NCBI RefSeq assembly: GCF_026212465.1
Contig: NC_080048.1
Coordinates: forward strand, 28,436,317-28,500,316
Length of the DNA stretch: 64,000 bases
Origin: Amaranthus tricolor
Lineage: Eukaryota > Streptophyta > Magnoliopsida > Caryophyllales > Amaranthaceae
Direction of reading: 5' to 3'
In this document: in pieces, positions 34,440-45,535 of the stretch
How the letters are laid out: the number at the start of each line of letters is the position of its first letter
Position numbering within the stretch: the stretch's first letter is position 1
Translations under genes and position numbers: made by a program
The notes under the pieces: model-generated
What the model was told of the DNA's origin: nothing
What the model saw: the letters and a program-made list of their open reading frames with translations, nothing else
The model's database searches: none

Positions 34440-35300
34440 AAAGACATCTCACAGGAAACTGACTGTTAAGTTTAGAGTTGTGTGTTGTGGTTGGAAAGTG
34501 AACTTGGATTTTTAGCTATAAAGCAGGACAAGCCGGAATAGAATAAATGAAAAGAAAGATTGATTCAAAGCACAATGGGGCAAAAATTAAATGCAAAAAG
34601 GAAAAAAAAAGAATGTGAAAAAGAGAAATGACGTGATTTTAAAGTAAAGAAGTAATTTACTTAGGGCACTAAAATTGAAAAATAAAATTAAAATAAATAA
34701 GTTTTCATTTTTGAAAATTTTCAAAATAAGCTAGGAAATAGTTTTAATTCTCACAGTCCGAAGCTACAGTGTTACTAACAATGAACAAATTAATGTTGGT
34801 CAAAAAAAAGTGAAAAAGTCATGGTACATTATTATAGTAATGAAAGCAATGAAGGAGATATGGTCAAACAATGTCAACCCTTTGTTTGTTGTTATTAATT
34901 AACAAGGAACAAAGTTTTGACCTTGTTTGAATGTCACCTTATTTGCTGTTAGGAATAGCAAACAAAGGAACGCTCACTTTTTTTTATTACTTTTTCTCTT
35001 TGTTTCAAAACTAATCTTTATAGCTTTTCAAACTAATTATTTTGATGTTTGATGTTAATAACAGTAAATAAGTGTAACAATTCCATTATTAGGTCTAATT
35101 TTAAAAACACTTTCAAAGCAAAAGATAAACCAAAACCTACTCATAAGAGTGTTACTACTACATCTATTTCTAAGAAATAAATGTAAGGCAAACAAATATA
35201 AATTGATTTTACAAAATTTAACATCTAAATAATTTTTACAACTAAAAGTGAAATTTAATATGACACATGACTACTAATAAAACTAATTTTTAGGTGAATT
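34440..35300. other. AT-rich DNA, nothing identified
   Basis: No gene, tandem repeat or clear transposon terminus seen between the putative element and the CACTAGTGG terminus at 35301. Confidence 0.5.
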
Positions 35301-35560
35301 CACTAGTGGAAAAATGCTCATTTGCTGCGGTTTTTTGGCCATAATATGTTGCGGTTTAGGCCCCAAGCACTAGTGATAGCAGCAGATGGCCTATTTGAAA
35401 TGTTGCGGTTTAAAAAACCGCAGCACAAAAAAAGCTTATATGATGCGAGCCTAACAAAACCGCAGCATATAGTGTAAGACTATATGTTGCGGGCCTCCTA
35501 AAACCGCAACATATAGTGTAACACTATATGCTGCGGTTTTAATAGGCCCGCAGCATATAG
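35301..35560 (-). repeat. CACTA B 3' terminus and subterminal repeats
   Basis: CACTAGTGG followed by alternating TTGCTGCGGTTTTTTGG, AAAACCGCAGCA and TATATGCTGCGG words that form short inverted pairs. In this copy the unit is often TATATG(C/T)TGCGG instead of TTTGCTGCGG. Confidence 0.9.
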
Positions 35561-35999
35561 CATATTATTTTTTTTTCTTTTTTCGTTTAATATTAATAAA
35601 TAATTCAATGATTAATGTACAATGTAATAAACAAAGATTAATGTACAATGTATATAATCCAATGATAATCACCAATTATGACCAATAATCACGAATAATC
35701 TCCTTGCAAACTCTTGATCGTATGTATAATAATATGTACATATCCTAAATCTAAACTAATTACATTATATACCAAGAATAAAAATTAACAAGATGCGCGA
35801 CAATCTTGTCTTTCATTCGCGCATTTCCCCATCTCTCAAAGGGCGTGTTTCCCTTGGAGTGTCGTGTAAAACCTATAATATAATAATTAATTAAATGATA
35901 CATAAACATTAGATTTTACCAATAGTACATATATAATATTATATTATAATTTAAAAACGTTAAAAATACTTACGGCATCAATGTTATCGACTCCAACCT
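35561..35999 (-). pseudogene. terminal exon of the CACTA B Ulp1-like gene
   Basis: On minus, an acceptor near 35875 precedes a short exon reading SKGNTPFERWGNARMKDKIV, the end of the element's last gene; a donor GTAAGT lies at about 35963-35968. Joining across the LARD (one AACCT removed) gives a continuous exon reading LQSVKRLESITLM before that donor. Copy C has the same final segment. The rest is non-coding 3' flank of the element. Confidence 0.55.
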
Positions 36000-38900
36000 T
36001 GAAATAGACTACGTTTAATAAACCTTAATTATAAGTGATTAAGCTGATTGGGGTTATTAAGTAAGTTAATTCGAGTAATAATATTATTATTTTGATAATA
36101 TTGACTCAAGTATTTCATTTGTTAACATTTTCAAGAAAGAGGTATATTTTATTTGATGCATAAAATTTATATAAAGAATACTTCAATAAAAGTGTATTTT
36201 GATTTTAATTTATTAATTAATTACTATATTATTTTTATAAAAATAAATTTGAATGGTGATTGAGGTAATCGACAAACTATTCTATAAGTATTAATTGAAT
36301 GTTTTAAAGTAGTTTGGTATTTGTGGATTCAATTTGGGTCTGTGATTCAAATTTAGGTATCAACTTGAATTTAAGATGAGTATATGGATTCAATTAGTAA
36401 TTGAGTTATTTTTAGTGTTGATTAGAATTGGTTATTTGGGTTATTTGGTTTCTAGTATAAAATTTAGTATTTGGATATTGAAGTTTCAGCTCAAAAACTG
36501 AACATTCTGATTTGGCCATTTTCGGGTCAGTTGTGATTGTTTCTATGTTCTGGTGTCTGCTTAGAATTTGTAGAGCTCCGAGTCCTAGTCGCGTGGCCAC
36601 TTCAATCGTCTCAAAATGAGCTCGTATGAGAGAGTTATGTCTGTTTTAGTAATGATATGTCTTGAAATGGTACTAATACGGGATTTATAAAGTTGAACTA
36701 GAAGCTATGAGATAAATTGGGTAATTAATTCAAGTGTTGATGTTGGATTCATTTGGGTTCTCTTTGTGCTCTAATTCATGTGGTAGTATTTGACTAGTGG
36801 TTGCAATTTGGAGTTTTGATTCATCTTCAAACTTTAAGAGCAAAGTTCATTTAGAGTTCTTAAAAATCAGATTCTGTTCTCACTATTCTTGGCTGATTTA
36901 AAGCCTCTTCTAGCCATTTCTGGATTCTGTTTTCTGCATATGATTTGTAGAGCTTCGAGTTACGGTCGCGTGGGCACTTGAATCGCCCCAAAATGAGTTT
37001 GTATGAGACAGTTACGCCCAAAATACTAACAGAGTGTCCTAAAAATCCGAAAATAGCATTTTGGATTTGCTTGTTCATAATTAAAGTTGGGGTTCAAATT
37101 GAGTAGTCCAAGTGTTTAGGGTTATTATTTATCTTCCGGTTGAGTTTTATTGATTGATATTGTTGAGTTATGGGTTCTTATTTGATTAGTATGCGTAATT
37201 GGTTCTAGTATCAAATTTGGGAACATAAGTATCGATTGGGTATTTGATTAGTTGGTATTAGGTGGATATGATATAAGTTGGGTATTTGGGATTTACAATT
37301 GGGTAAACTCCATTGATAGTAACTCAAGTTTTTACATGGTGATGGTTGATGATGCATTGATTGGTATTTTAATTATTGATTGTTACTCATGGCGTAGAAA
37401 GGTAATCTACAAGCAAACTACTATCCTATCTTTTAAATTTAATTCAAGTATTTCAAAGTTCAAGTTATGTTTTATTAGGTGTGGTATTACTATTATTGAT
37501 ATTTGAGCAAAATCGTATAATTTTTGGTGTTTGAAACTGTGGATGTTGACTTTGTTTGACCTTGCTCCTAGTCCTTGATTAAATTACGTTTTGAATGTTC
37601 ATATGTTTTTATATATGAGCTTTTAAATATTGTATTTATTTAAAGAGATTACAAAATCATGTTTTATATGTTACTAACTTATAAAATACGAGTCTTGAAA
37701 TATTGTATTATGAAGATGAGGTATGATTGTTGATTTCAAAGAAAATCAATTGAATTATTGTTTTATTTTATCTTGAAATGTTTGACATTGAAAAATGTCC
37801 GTTTTTGGGAATTGTCAACGGATATTTATATCCGGATTATTGTGAAATCCTATAGCTTGATAATAGGTAATGGTTATTCGGACCGGTCTCGAGCCCCCGA
37901 TCCCGTTTCATTCTTGCAAGAACCGTATTTTCGGTGATGACGATCACCCGTGTTCTCAAGATTTAGATCAAGCCTACATCTTGACGGTCCATATATTCCC
38001 ACGTTTTAAAGTGCTGTTAAATTATTTATTTAATATGAGTTTTGATTAAATATGTTTGGTTACATAAAGTTTTGTTTGTTTCTCAAATGATATCATATTT
38101 GTCATTTGCCATATTGTTTCGTTATTAACTTGTAAAGTTATAGCCGTGTTTTGATTCGTTATGACTAACGGTTCATAGCCGTATTTATGTCGATACCAAA
38201 CAATCTTTTAAATGAGTTTTGATTTACGCTATTAACTTGTAAACTTATAGCCGTGTTTTGATTCGTTATGAACTAAAGGTTCATAGCCGTATTTATGTCG
38301 ATACCAAACAATCTTTTAAAAGAGTTTTGATTTACGCTATTAACTTGTAAAGTTATAGCCGTGTTTTGATTCGTTATGAACTAAAGGTTCATAGCCGTAT
38401 TTAAGTCGATACCAAACTGTCTTTTAAAAGAGTTTTGTTTTACACTATTAACTTGTAAAGTTATAGTCGCGTTTTGATTCGTTATGAACTAAAGGTTCAT
38501 AGCCGTATTTATGTCGATACCAAACGGTTCTTTAAAAGAGTTTTGATTTGGATAAAAATAATGTTTATAAATGGTTACCAAGTGAACAAGGAATTTGGTT
38601 TGAGATGTTTGTTAATGACTTGTATACAAATGTAGTAGTTTGTTGGATTACTCAACAATGCAATTGTTGACAGTGTTTTTTATAGGGCCTATCTCTTACA
38701 AGGGATAGATCCACTTTAAGGTTGCCATCTTTAGTGCGGATGGATGTGCTGCTCATTTATGTGTCATGTGTTGCAATAGCGAGGACATCGTTTTCGGAAG
38801 GTTAACTTATAATGATATTTTGACAAATCATGTCTTTTAAAAAATAGATATTTTATAATGTATTAACTTAGGTTATAACTGGGTTGTAAGTAATTGTATT

Positions 38901-39047
38901 ACAGTTATGTAAAGTTTTTAAATACTCTGATATTGGTTATTGTGGCTATCGAGCCACAGGTTGGATTCTGCCCAGACTTCTATAAGTCTTTCGCTGTGCG
39001 TTGTAGACAATATTATTATATTGTTTACGCTGGTTTGGGCTGTTTCA
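36000..39047 (+). repeat. 5' LTR of the LARD (3048 bp)
   Basis: TGAAATAGAC...GGCTGTTTCA. Shorter than its 3' partner (3976 bp) for two visible reasons: it lacks the roughly 500-bp GC-rich island (junction near 36250, next to GGTGATTGAGG) and has four rather than eight 108-bp repeats. Confidence 0.94.
38124..38540 (+). repeat. 108-bp tandem repeat, four units, in the LARD 5' LTR
   Basis: Units start with ATTAACTTGTAAAGTTATAG at 38124, 38231, 38339 and 38447 (spacing 107, 108, 108). Each also holds GTGTTTTGATTCGTTATGA, AAAGGTTCATAGCCGTATTT and GTCGATACCAAAC. Confidence 0.96.
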
Positions 39048-39049
39048 AT

Positions 39050-39067
39050 TGGTATCAGAGCCTGGTT
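39050..39067 (+). other. primer-binding site of the LARD, initiator tRNA-Met
   Basis: TGGTATCAGAGCCTGGTT starts two bases after the LTR end and is complementary to the 3' end of initiator tRNA-Met over at least 13 bases. Confidence 0.95.
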
Positions 39068-40800
39068 GTTTCTGGAGTACTCGAATCCTCATATTCAAGT
39101 ACAAAACTTTTGAAAAAAGAAAATGAATTTTGAAAATTCGAGAGAGCGCGGTAGTCGTGTCTTAGGGTATATCTTTTGAGAATCGAATGGTATTAATTTG
39201 ACTACGTTTTATATGTGTGATATGTAACGTGCTTACGTGCTAAGGAAATCTTGAAGTTTGTTTACATGTTGTGAATCCTCTTTTAGTAAGAGTCATGCCG
39301 AAGGTCAAGAGTTAAGTCCGAATTATGAATTTGCAACTTTGAAGTTTGGTGAAAGGAGTTTTAAAGGATGTTAAAGTTAATTTAGGAATTTTTCGTTTGA
39401 ATGTTGTTTGGTTGATTTACTTGATTTTATGTGAAATATTTTGTGATTGTTTACATGTCATGTATAAAAAAAAGTTGTTTTTAAAAGATCTCAAATTTTC
39501 AACTTGAAATATATATATACTCGAGTCAAGTATTCTTGAAATTTTTTTTTACCAAAGATATTATATATACTCGGATAACTGGCAAAAGGAGTTGAGGACC
39601 AAACTTATCGAGAATTGCGATGATATTGTGCAAGAATGATTCGATGCAAAGAGTTCTAAAGAAACATTTTGGGAATATTGAAAGTTATGCATTAATTGTG
39701 TATTAAGACTGAAAATCTATAAAGGAATAAAGAATGTAGAAAAAATATTTGTGACATGTTTAATTATGGGATGAGAAATTATAATTAAAGGAAAGTTTCG
39801 AAAGGAAACAAAGGTTAATGCAATTAATAGTAACTTAAAGTTATGTTGTAGTATGTTTGATTGAATGGCCTATACGTGTTGAGGATAATGTAAAATTATA
39901 ATTGAGAAAGCTTTCAATGGTTTGTAATAAATAAATGATAACTTTGAGACTCTATAAAGGTTTTATTGATGGTAAAATGTGAATTAAGAAAAAAGGGATC
40001 AATTTGAAGTTTAAAGAATACTTAAATTGTGAGAAGTTTGACTTTGTAAGTGATGAAATGTTTGATTATTAAAGGTTAAAAAAAATTTGGGATTGTATGA
40101 AACTATTAATGGTAAAACGTGAGTATAATAGAATAATGGTTTAGAAAAAAATACGAATTTGAATGTCTAAAGGTTATTGAATTTATTTCGGATGAATTTG
40201 TTATGGAATTTGAAGTTTGAAGCGTTAAATGAAGATTAGTGTTATAAATGTTATGATTCGAAGTAAGTTGACAATAATCGAGTTTTGAGTTATTAAAAGT
40301 TGATAGAAAAATGATTGTGGATATCTTTAATAAATATGAGATTCAATAAATGACTTAAGGTATTCATCTCAAAGTATCTCGGAAGTTATAAGAATTTTTA
40401 ATTAAAAATTTAATTGTAATTGGGAAACAACAAGTAAGTTGATGATTTAATATCTCAAACTAAGGATATAAAAAGGTTGAAATGAAAATATATGTAACTA
40501 AAGGTATAAAAGATTTTGAAGTGAGGTGGTTGATTTAACGTACATGTGAACGATCACGTAAAGTAAATCAAGGTTGAAGTTTCAAATTTAAAGGTTTGAC
40601 GTAATTCAATTGAGGTTAGTTGTGTTACCAATATGTAATTCATCTTATATGATTGAAAATTTATAGGTATAGTATGTCTTGAATCAAAGCTGGGGAGTAA
40701 CTAAAGTTTATTAGATTCTCATTTTATGAAATTTGAGTTATACATTATCACTAAGGATGATCAGAAGTGTATGTATAATTTCGGGGACGAAATTATTTTA
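39068..40800 (+). other. LARD internal region, non-coding
   Basis: No reading frame above about 80 codons and no gag, protease, RT or integrase motif in any frame. AT-rich with many stops. Probably carries the RNA packaging and dimerisation signals used with a helper element (inference). Its last 40 bp retain a GGGGACGAAATTATTTTAAG motif typical of the end of gypsy internal domains. Confidence 0.85.
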
Positions 40801-40812
40801 AGTTGGGGAGAA
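40801..40812 (+). other. polypurine tract of the LARD
   Basis: AGTTGGGGAGAA directly before the 3' LTR start TGAAATAG. Confidence 0.85.
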
Positions 40813-41061
40813 TGAAATAGACTACGTTTAATAAAGCTTAATTATAAGTGATGAAGCTGATTGGGATTATTAAGTAAGTTAATTCGAGTAATAATATTAT
40901 TATTTTGATAATATTGACTCAAGTATTTCATTTGTTAACATTTTTAAGAAAGAGGTAAATTTTATTTAATGTATAAAATTTATATAAAGAATACTTCGAT
41001 AAGAATGTATTTTGATTATAATTTATTAATTAATTACTATCTTATCTTTAAAAAACTAAAA

Positions 41062-41562
41062 TTTGAATAAAGTATTGAAAAATAAATTCTTAAATGCAAT
41101 CCTTATTCATACTACCAATTACTTATTTCATAAATCGCCTATTATACCCTTATAGCATGTCTTATATAAGACTGTCTTACGACAAGACGACAATAGAATT
41201 TAATGGGTCAAAGTTAAAAATGAACTCATTCTTACCTCATTTAACCTACACACCCCTTCCCCATTTCTTTCTTCATCCTCATCGTCTTTTTACCTTCAAA
41301 CTCTCAACAATGCCTCCTTCCCTCTCCCTCACGGTTCAGTAGCAGCCCCAGCACCACCAGGCCATGCCTCCATCGTAGCCATCCGCAGACACACACTCGT
41401 CCTCCCCTGCAGTAGCCGCGACCCCCAAGCAGCAGTAGCAGCCACGTTTTTGTGGCTGTTTCCACGGCAGCAGCAGGCATCCAGGCCCAGAACCACCACC
41501 GGGTCCCTTGGACTGACCTGTGTCACCACACCACCATATCAACTCTTTCCTCTTCCTTCAAT
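41062..41562 (+). repeat. GC- and CT-rich island in the LARD 3' LTR
   Basis: A block of CT-rich then CAGCAG/CCACCA-rich sequence lies between AT-rich LTR DNA and the conserved CAATGGTGATTGAGGTAA. The 5' LTR lacks it. The solo LTR has a block of similar composition but different sequence at the same place (54015-54378). The CT-rich leader look suggests the promoter or start of the LTR transcript (inference). GC-rich frames on the other strand are not supported as genes. Confidence 0.75.
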
Positions 41563-43431
41563 GGTGATTGAGGTAATCCACAAACTATTCTATAAGTATT
41601 AATTGAATGTTTTAAAGTAGTTTGGTATTTGTGGATTCAATTTGGGTCTTTGATTCAAATTTAGGTATCAACTTGAATTTAAGATGAGTATATGGATTCA
41701 ATTAGTAATTGAGTTGTTTTTAGTGTCGATTAGAATTGGTTATTTTGGCTATTTGTTTTCTAGTATAAAATTTAGTATTTGGATATTGAAGTTTCAGCTC
41801 AAAATCTGAACATTCTGTTTTGGCCATTTTCGGGTCAGTTGTGATTGTTTCTAGGTTCTGGTGTCTGCTTAAAATTTGTAGAGCTCCGAGTCCTGGTCGC
41901 GTGGCCACTTGAATCGTCTCAAAATGAGCTCGTATGAGAGAGTTATGTCTGTTTTAGTAATGATATGTCCTGAAATGGTACTAATACGGGATTTATAAAG
42001 TGGAACAAGAAGTTATGAAATAAATTGGGTAATTAATTCAAGTGTTGATGTTGGATTCATTTGGGTTCTCTTTGTGTTCTAATTCATGTGGTAGTATTTG
42101 ATTAGTGGTTGCAATTTGGAGTTTTGATTCATCTTCAAACTTTAAGAGCAAAGTTCATTTAGAGTTCTTAAAAATCAAATTCTGTCCTCACTGTTCATGG
42201 CTGAATTAAAACCTCTTCTAGCCATTTCTGGGTTCTGCTTTCTGCATATGACTTGTAGAGCTTCGAGTCGCGGTCGCGTGGGCACTTGAATCGCCCCAAA
42301 ATGAGTTCGTATGAGAGAGTTACGCCCAAAATACTAACAGGGTGTCCTGAAAATCCGGAAATAGCATTATGGATTTGCTTGTTCATAATTAAAGTTGGGG
42401 TTTAAATTGAGTAGTCCAAGTGTTTAGGGTTATTATTTATCATCCGATTGAGTTTTATTGATTGATATTGTTGAGTTACTGGTTCTTATTTGATTAATAT
42501 GCGTAATTGGTTCGAGTATCAGATTTGGAAACATAAGTATCGATTGGGTATTTGATTAGTTGGTATTAGGTGGATATGATATAAGTTGGGTATTTGGGAT
42601 TTAAAATTGGGTAAACTCCATTGATAGTAACTCAAGTTTTTACATGTTGATGGTTGATGATGCATTAATTGGTATTTTAATTATTGATTGTTATTCATGG
42701 CGTAGAAAGGTAATCTACAAGCAAACTAATATCCTATCTTTTAAATTTAATTCAAGTATTTCGAAGTTCAAGTTATGTTTTATAAGGTGTGGTATTACTA
42801 CTATTGATATTTGAGCAAAATCGTATAATTTTTGGTGTTTGAAACTGTGGATGTTGACTTTTTTTTGACCTTGCTCCTAGTCCTTGATTAAATTATGTTT
42901 TGAATGTTCATATGTTTTTATATATGAGCTTTTAAATATTGTATTTATTTAAAGAGATTACAAAAGCATGTTTTGTATGTTACTAACTTATAAAATACTA
43001 GTCTTGAAATATTGTATTATGAAGATGAGGTATGATTGTTGATTTCAAAGAAAATCAATTGAATTATTGTTTTGTTTTATATTGAAATGTTCGACATTGA
43101 AAAATGTTCGTTTTTTGGAATTGTCAACGGATATTTATATACGCTTTATTGTGAAATCCTATAGCTTGATAATAGGTAATGGTTATTCAGATCGGTCTCG
43201 AGCCCCCGGTCCCCTTTCGTTCTTGCAAGAACCGTATTTTCGGTGATGACGATCACCCGTGTTCTCAGGATTTAGATCAAGCCTACTTCCTGACGGCCCA
43301 TATATTCCCACGTTTTAAAGTGCTGTTAAATTATTGATTTAATAAGAGTTTTGAATTAATACGTTTGGTACATAAAGTTTTGTTTGTTTTGCAAATGATA
43401 TCATATTTGTCATTTTCCGTATTGTTTCGCT

Positions 43432-44295
43432 ATTAACTTGTAAAGTTATAGCCGTGTTTTGATTCGTTATGAACTAAAGGTTCATAGCTGTATTTATGTC
43501 GATACCAAACAATCTTTTAAATGAGTTTTCATTTACGATATTAACTTTTAAAGATATAGCCGTGTTTTAATTCGTTATGAACTAAAGCTTCATAGCCGTA
43601 TTTATGTCGATACCAAACAATCTTTTAAAAGAGTTTTGATTTACGCTATTAAGTTGTAAAGTTATAGCCATGTTTTGATTCGTTATGAACTAAAGGTTCA
43701 TAGCCGTATTTATGTCGATACCAAACAGTCTTTTAAAAGAGTTTTGATTTACGCTATTAACTTGTAAAGTTATAGCCGTGTATTGATTCGTTATGAACTT
43801 AAGGTTCATAACCGTATTTATGTCGATACCAAAAAATCTTTTAAATGAGTTTTGATTTACGCTATTAACTAGTAAAGTTATAGCCGTGTTTTGATTTGTT
43901 ATGAACTAAAGGTTCATAGCCGTATTTATGCCGATACCAAACAATCTTTTTAAAGAGTTTTGATTTACGCTATTAACTTGTAAAGTTATAGCCGTGTTTT
44001 GAATCGTTATGAAGTAAAGGTTCATTGCCGTATTTATGTCGATACCAAACAATCTTTTAAAAGAGTTTTGATTTACGCTATTAACTTGTAAAGTTATAGC
44101 CGTGTTTTGATTCGTTATGAACTAAAGGTTCATAGCCGTATTTATGTCGATACCAAACTGTCTTTTAAAAGAGTTTTGTTTTACACTATTAACTTGTAAA
44201 GTTATAGTCGCATTTTGATTCGTTATGAACTAAAGGTTCATAGCCGTATTTATGTCAATACCAAACGGTTCTTTAAAAGAGTTTTGATTTGGATA
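43432..44295 (+). repeat. 108-bp tandem repeat, eight units, in the LARD 3' LTR
   Basis: Units start at 43432, 43540, 43648, 43756, 43864, 43972, 44080 and 44188, exactly 108 bp apart. Units differ by scattered substitutions. The last is the variant with TTTTACACTATTAAC shared with the last unit of the 5' LTR, so the gain or loss was internal. Confidence 0.97.
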
Positions 44296-44793
44296 AAAAT
44301 AATGTTTATAAATGGTTACCAAGTGAACAAGGAATTTGGTTTGAGATGTTTGTTAATGACTTGTATACAAATGTAGTAGTTTGTTGGATTACTCAACAAT
44401 GCAATTGTTGACAGTTTTTTTTATAGGGCCTATCTCTTACAAGGGATAGATCCACTTTAAGGTTGCCATCTTTAGTGCGGATGGATGTGCTGCTCATTTA
44501 TGTGTCATGTGTTGCAATAGCGAGGACATCGTTTTCGGAAGGTTAACTTATAATGATATTTTGACAAATCATGTCTTTTAAAAAATAGATATTTTATAAT
44601 GTATTAACTTAGGTTATAACTGGGTTGTAAGTAATTGTATTACAGTTATGTAAAGTTTTTAAATACTCTGATATTGGTTATTGTGGCTATCGAGCCACAG
44701 GTTGGATTCTGCCCAGACTTCTATAAGTCTTTCGCTGTGCGTTGTAGACAATATTATTATATTGTTTACGCTGGTTTGGGCTGTTTCAAACCT

Positions 44794-44919
44794 CTTCACG
44801 GATTGTAAGATATCGTCCATGTATTTGAGAGTATAGTAGCCGCAATCAACGGTATTATAATCTTGTCGAAAGCAGTAAGAGAAAAAATAGATGTTAGTGC
44901 CAAAAAGTGTTGTGTGCAT
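44794..44919 (-). pseudogene. Ulp1-like cysteine protease box, remnant, in CACTA B
   Basis: Minus-strand exon-like piece reading DYNTVDCGYYTLKYMDDILQ. The CGYY motif after an acidic/polar residue is the catalytic Cys region of Ulp1/C48 (SUMO-protease-like) peptidases, a domain known in some plant CACTA and MULE elements. Only this box remains: upstream His and Asp motifs are replaced by 169-bp repeats, and downstream the exon is cut by the LARD. Assignment rests on one motif. Confidence 0.6.
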
Positions 44920-44929
44920 ATGACTATGT

Positions 44930-45535
44930 ATTTAAATTCTAACCACTTCAACACAATAATATATACCAAATAGTGTTGTGTGCCAAGTTTCGTGCAAAAC
45001 AAACAAAGTTTTAGCTACTTTATGCGCGAAAGTGCCAAAGAAGCTTAAAAACCTTTTAAATCACAACTTAGCAAGTAATTTCTAGCATATGACTATGATT
45101 TTAAATTCTAACCACTTCAACACAATAATATATACCAAATAGTGTTGTGTGCTAGGTTTCGTGCAAAACGAGCCACGTTTTAGCTACTTTATGCGCGAAA
45201 GTACCAAAAACACTTAAAAACTCTTAAAATCGCAACTTAGCACGTAATTTCTTGCATATGACTATGATTTTAAATTCTAACCACTTCAACACAATAATAT
45301 ATACCAAATAGTGTTGTGTGCCAAGTTTCATGCAAAACAAATCAAGTTTTAGCTACTTTATGCGCGGAAGTTCCAAAAAATCTTAAAACCCCTTAAAATC
45401 GCAACTTAGCACGTAATTTCTAACATATGACTATGGCTTTCAATTCTAACCACTTCAACACAATAATATATACCAAATAGTGTTAAGTGCCAAGTTTCGT
45501 GCAAAACAAACCAAGTTTTAGCTACTTTATGACTT
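44930..45535. repeat. 169-bp tandem repeat array in CACTA B
   Basis: GCTACTTTATGCGCG-type words start at 45014, 45183, 45352 and 45521, exactly 169 bp apart, with the same CAACACAATAATATATACCA core as copy A. Directly flanked on both sides by transposon coding remnants. Confidence 0.94.

Larger units (their letters stand above)
36000..44788 (+). mobile_element. LARD: non-coding LTR retrotransposon with 3-4 kb LTRs
   Basis: 8789-bp element: 5' LTR 36000-39047, PBS, 1.76-kb internal region without any gag or pol, polypurine tract, 3' LTR 40813-44788. LTRs begin TGAAATAGAC and end GGCTGTTTCA. Exact 5-bp target duplication AACCT at 35995-35999 and 44789-44793. This matches the definition of large retrotransposon derivatives, which depend on enzymes from an autonomous partner. 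The PBS and a pre-LTR TTTCGGGGACGAAATTATTT, resembling the end of gypsy pol, suggest descent from a chromovirus. Apart from length-variable blocks the two LTRs look nearly identical (for example 38560-39047 against 44296-44788), so insertion was fairly recent. Confidence 0.94.
40813..44788 (+). repeat. 3' LTR of the LARD (3976 bp)
   Basis: Same termini as the 5' LTR, followed by the AACCT target duplication. Contains a GC-rich island (41062-41562) and eight 108-bp repeats. Confidence 0.95.

Noticed and set aside
36412..37078. Minus-strand frames repeated in all three LARD-family LTRs (36412, 36860, 41720, 42195, 54988)
   Set aside because: Their recurrence reflects LTR homology; lengths differ between copies because of substitutions and stops, which does not suggest coding constraint.
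41329..41542. GC-rich Gly/Cys-rich frames on minus in the LARD
   Set aside because: Lie inside the LTR island, are not shared by the other LTR copies and have no known motif.
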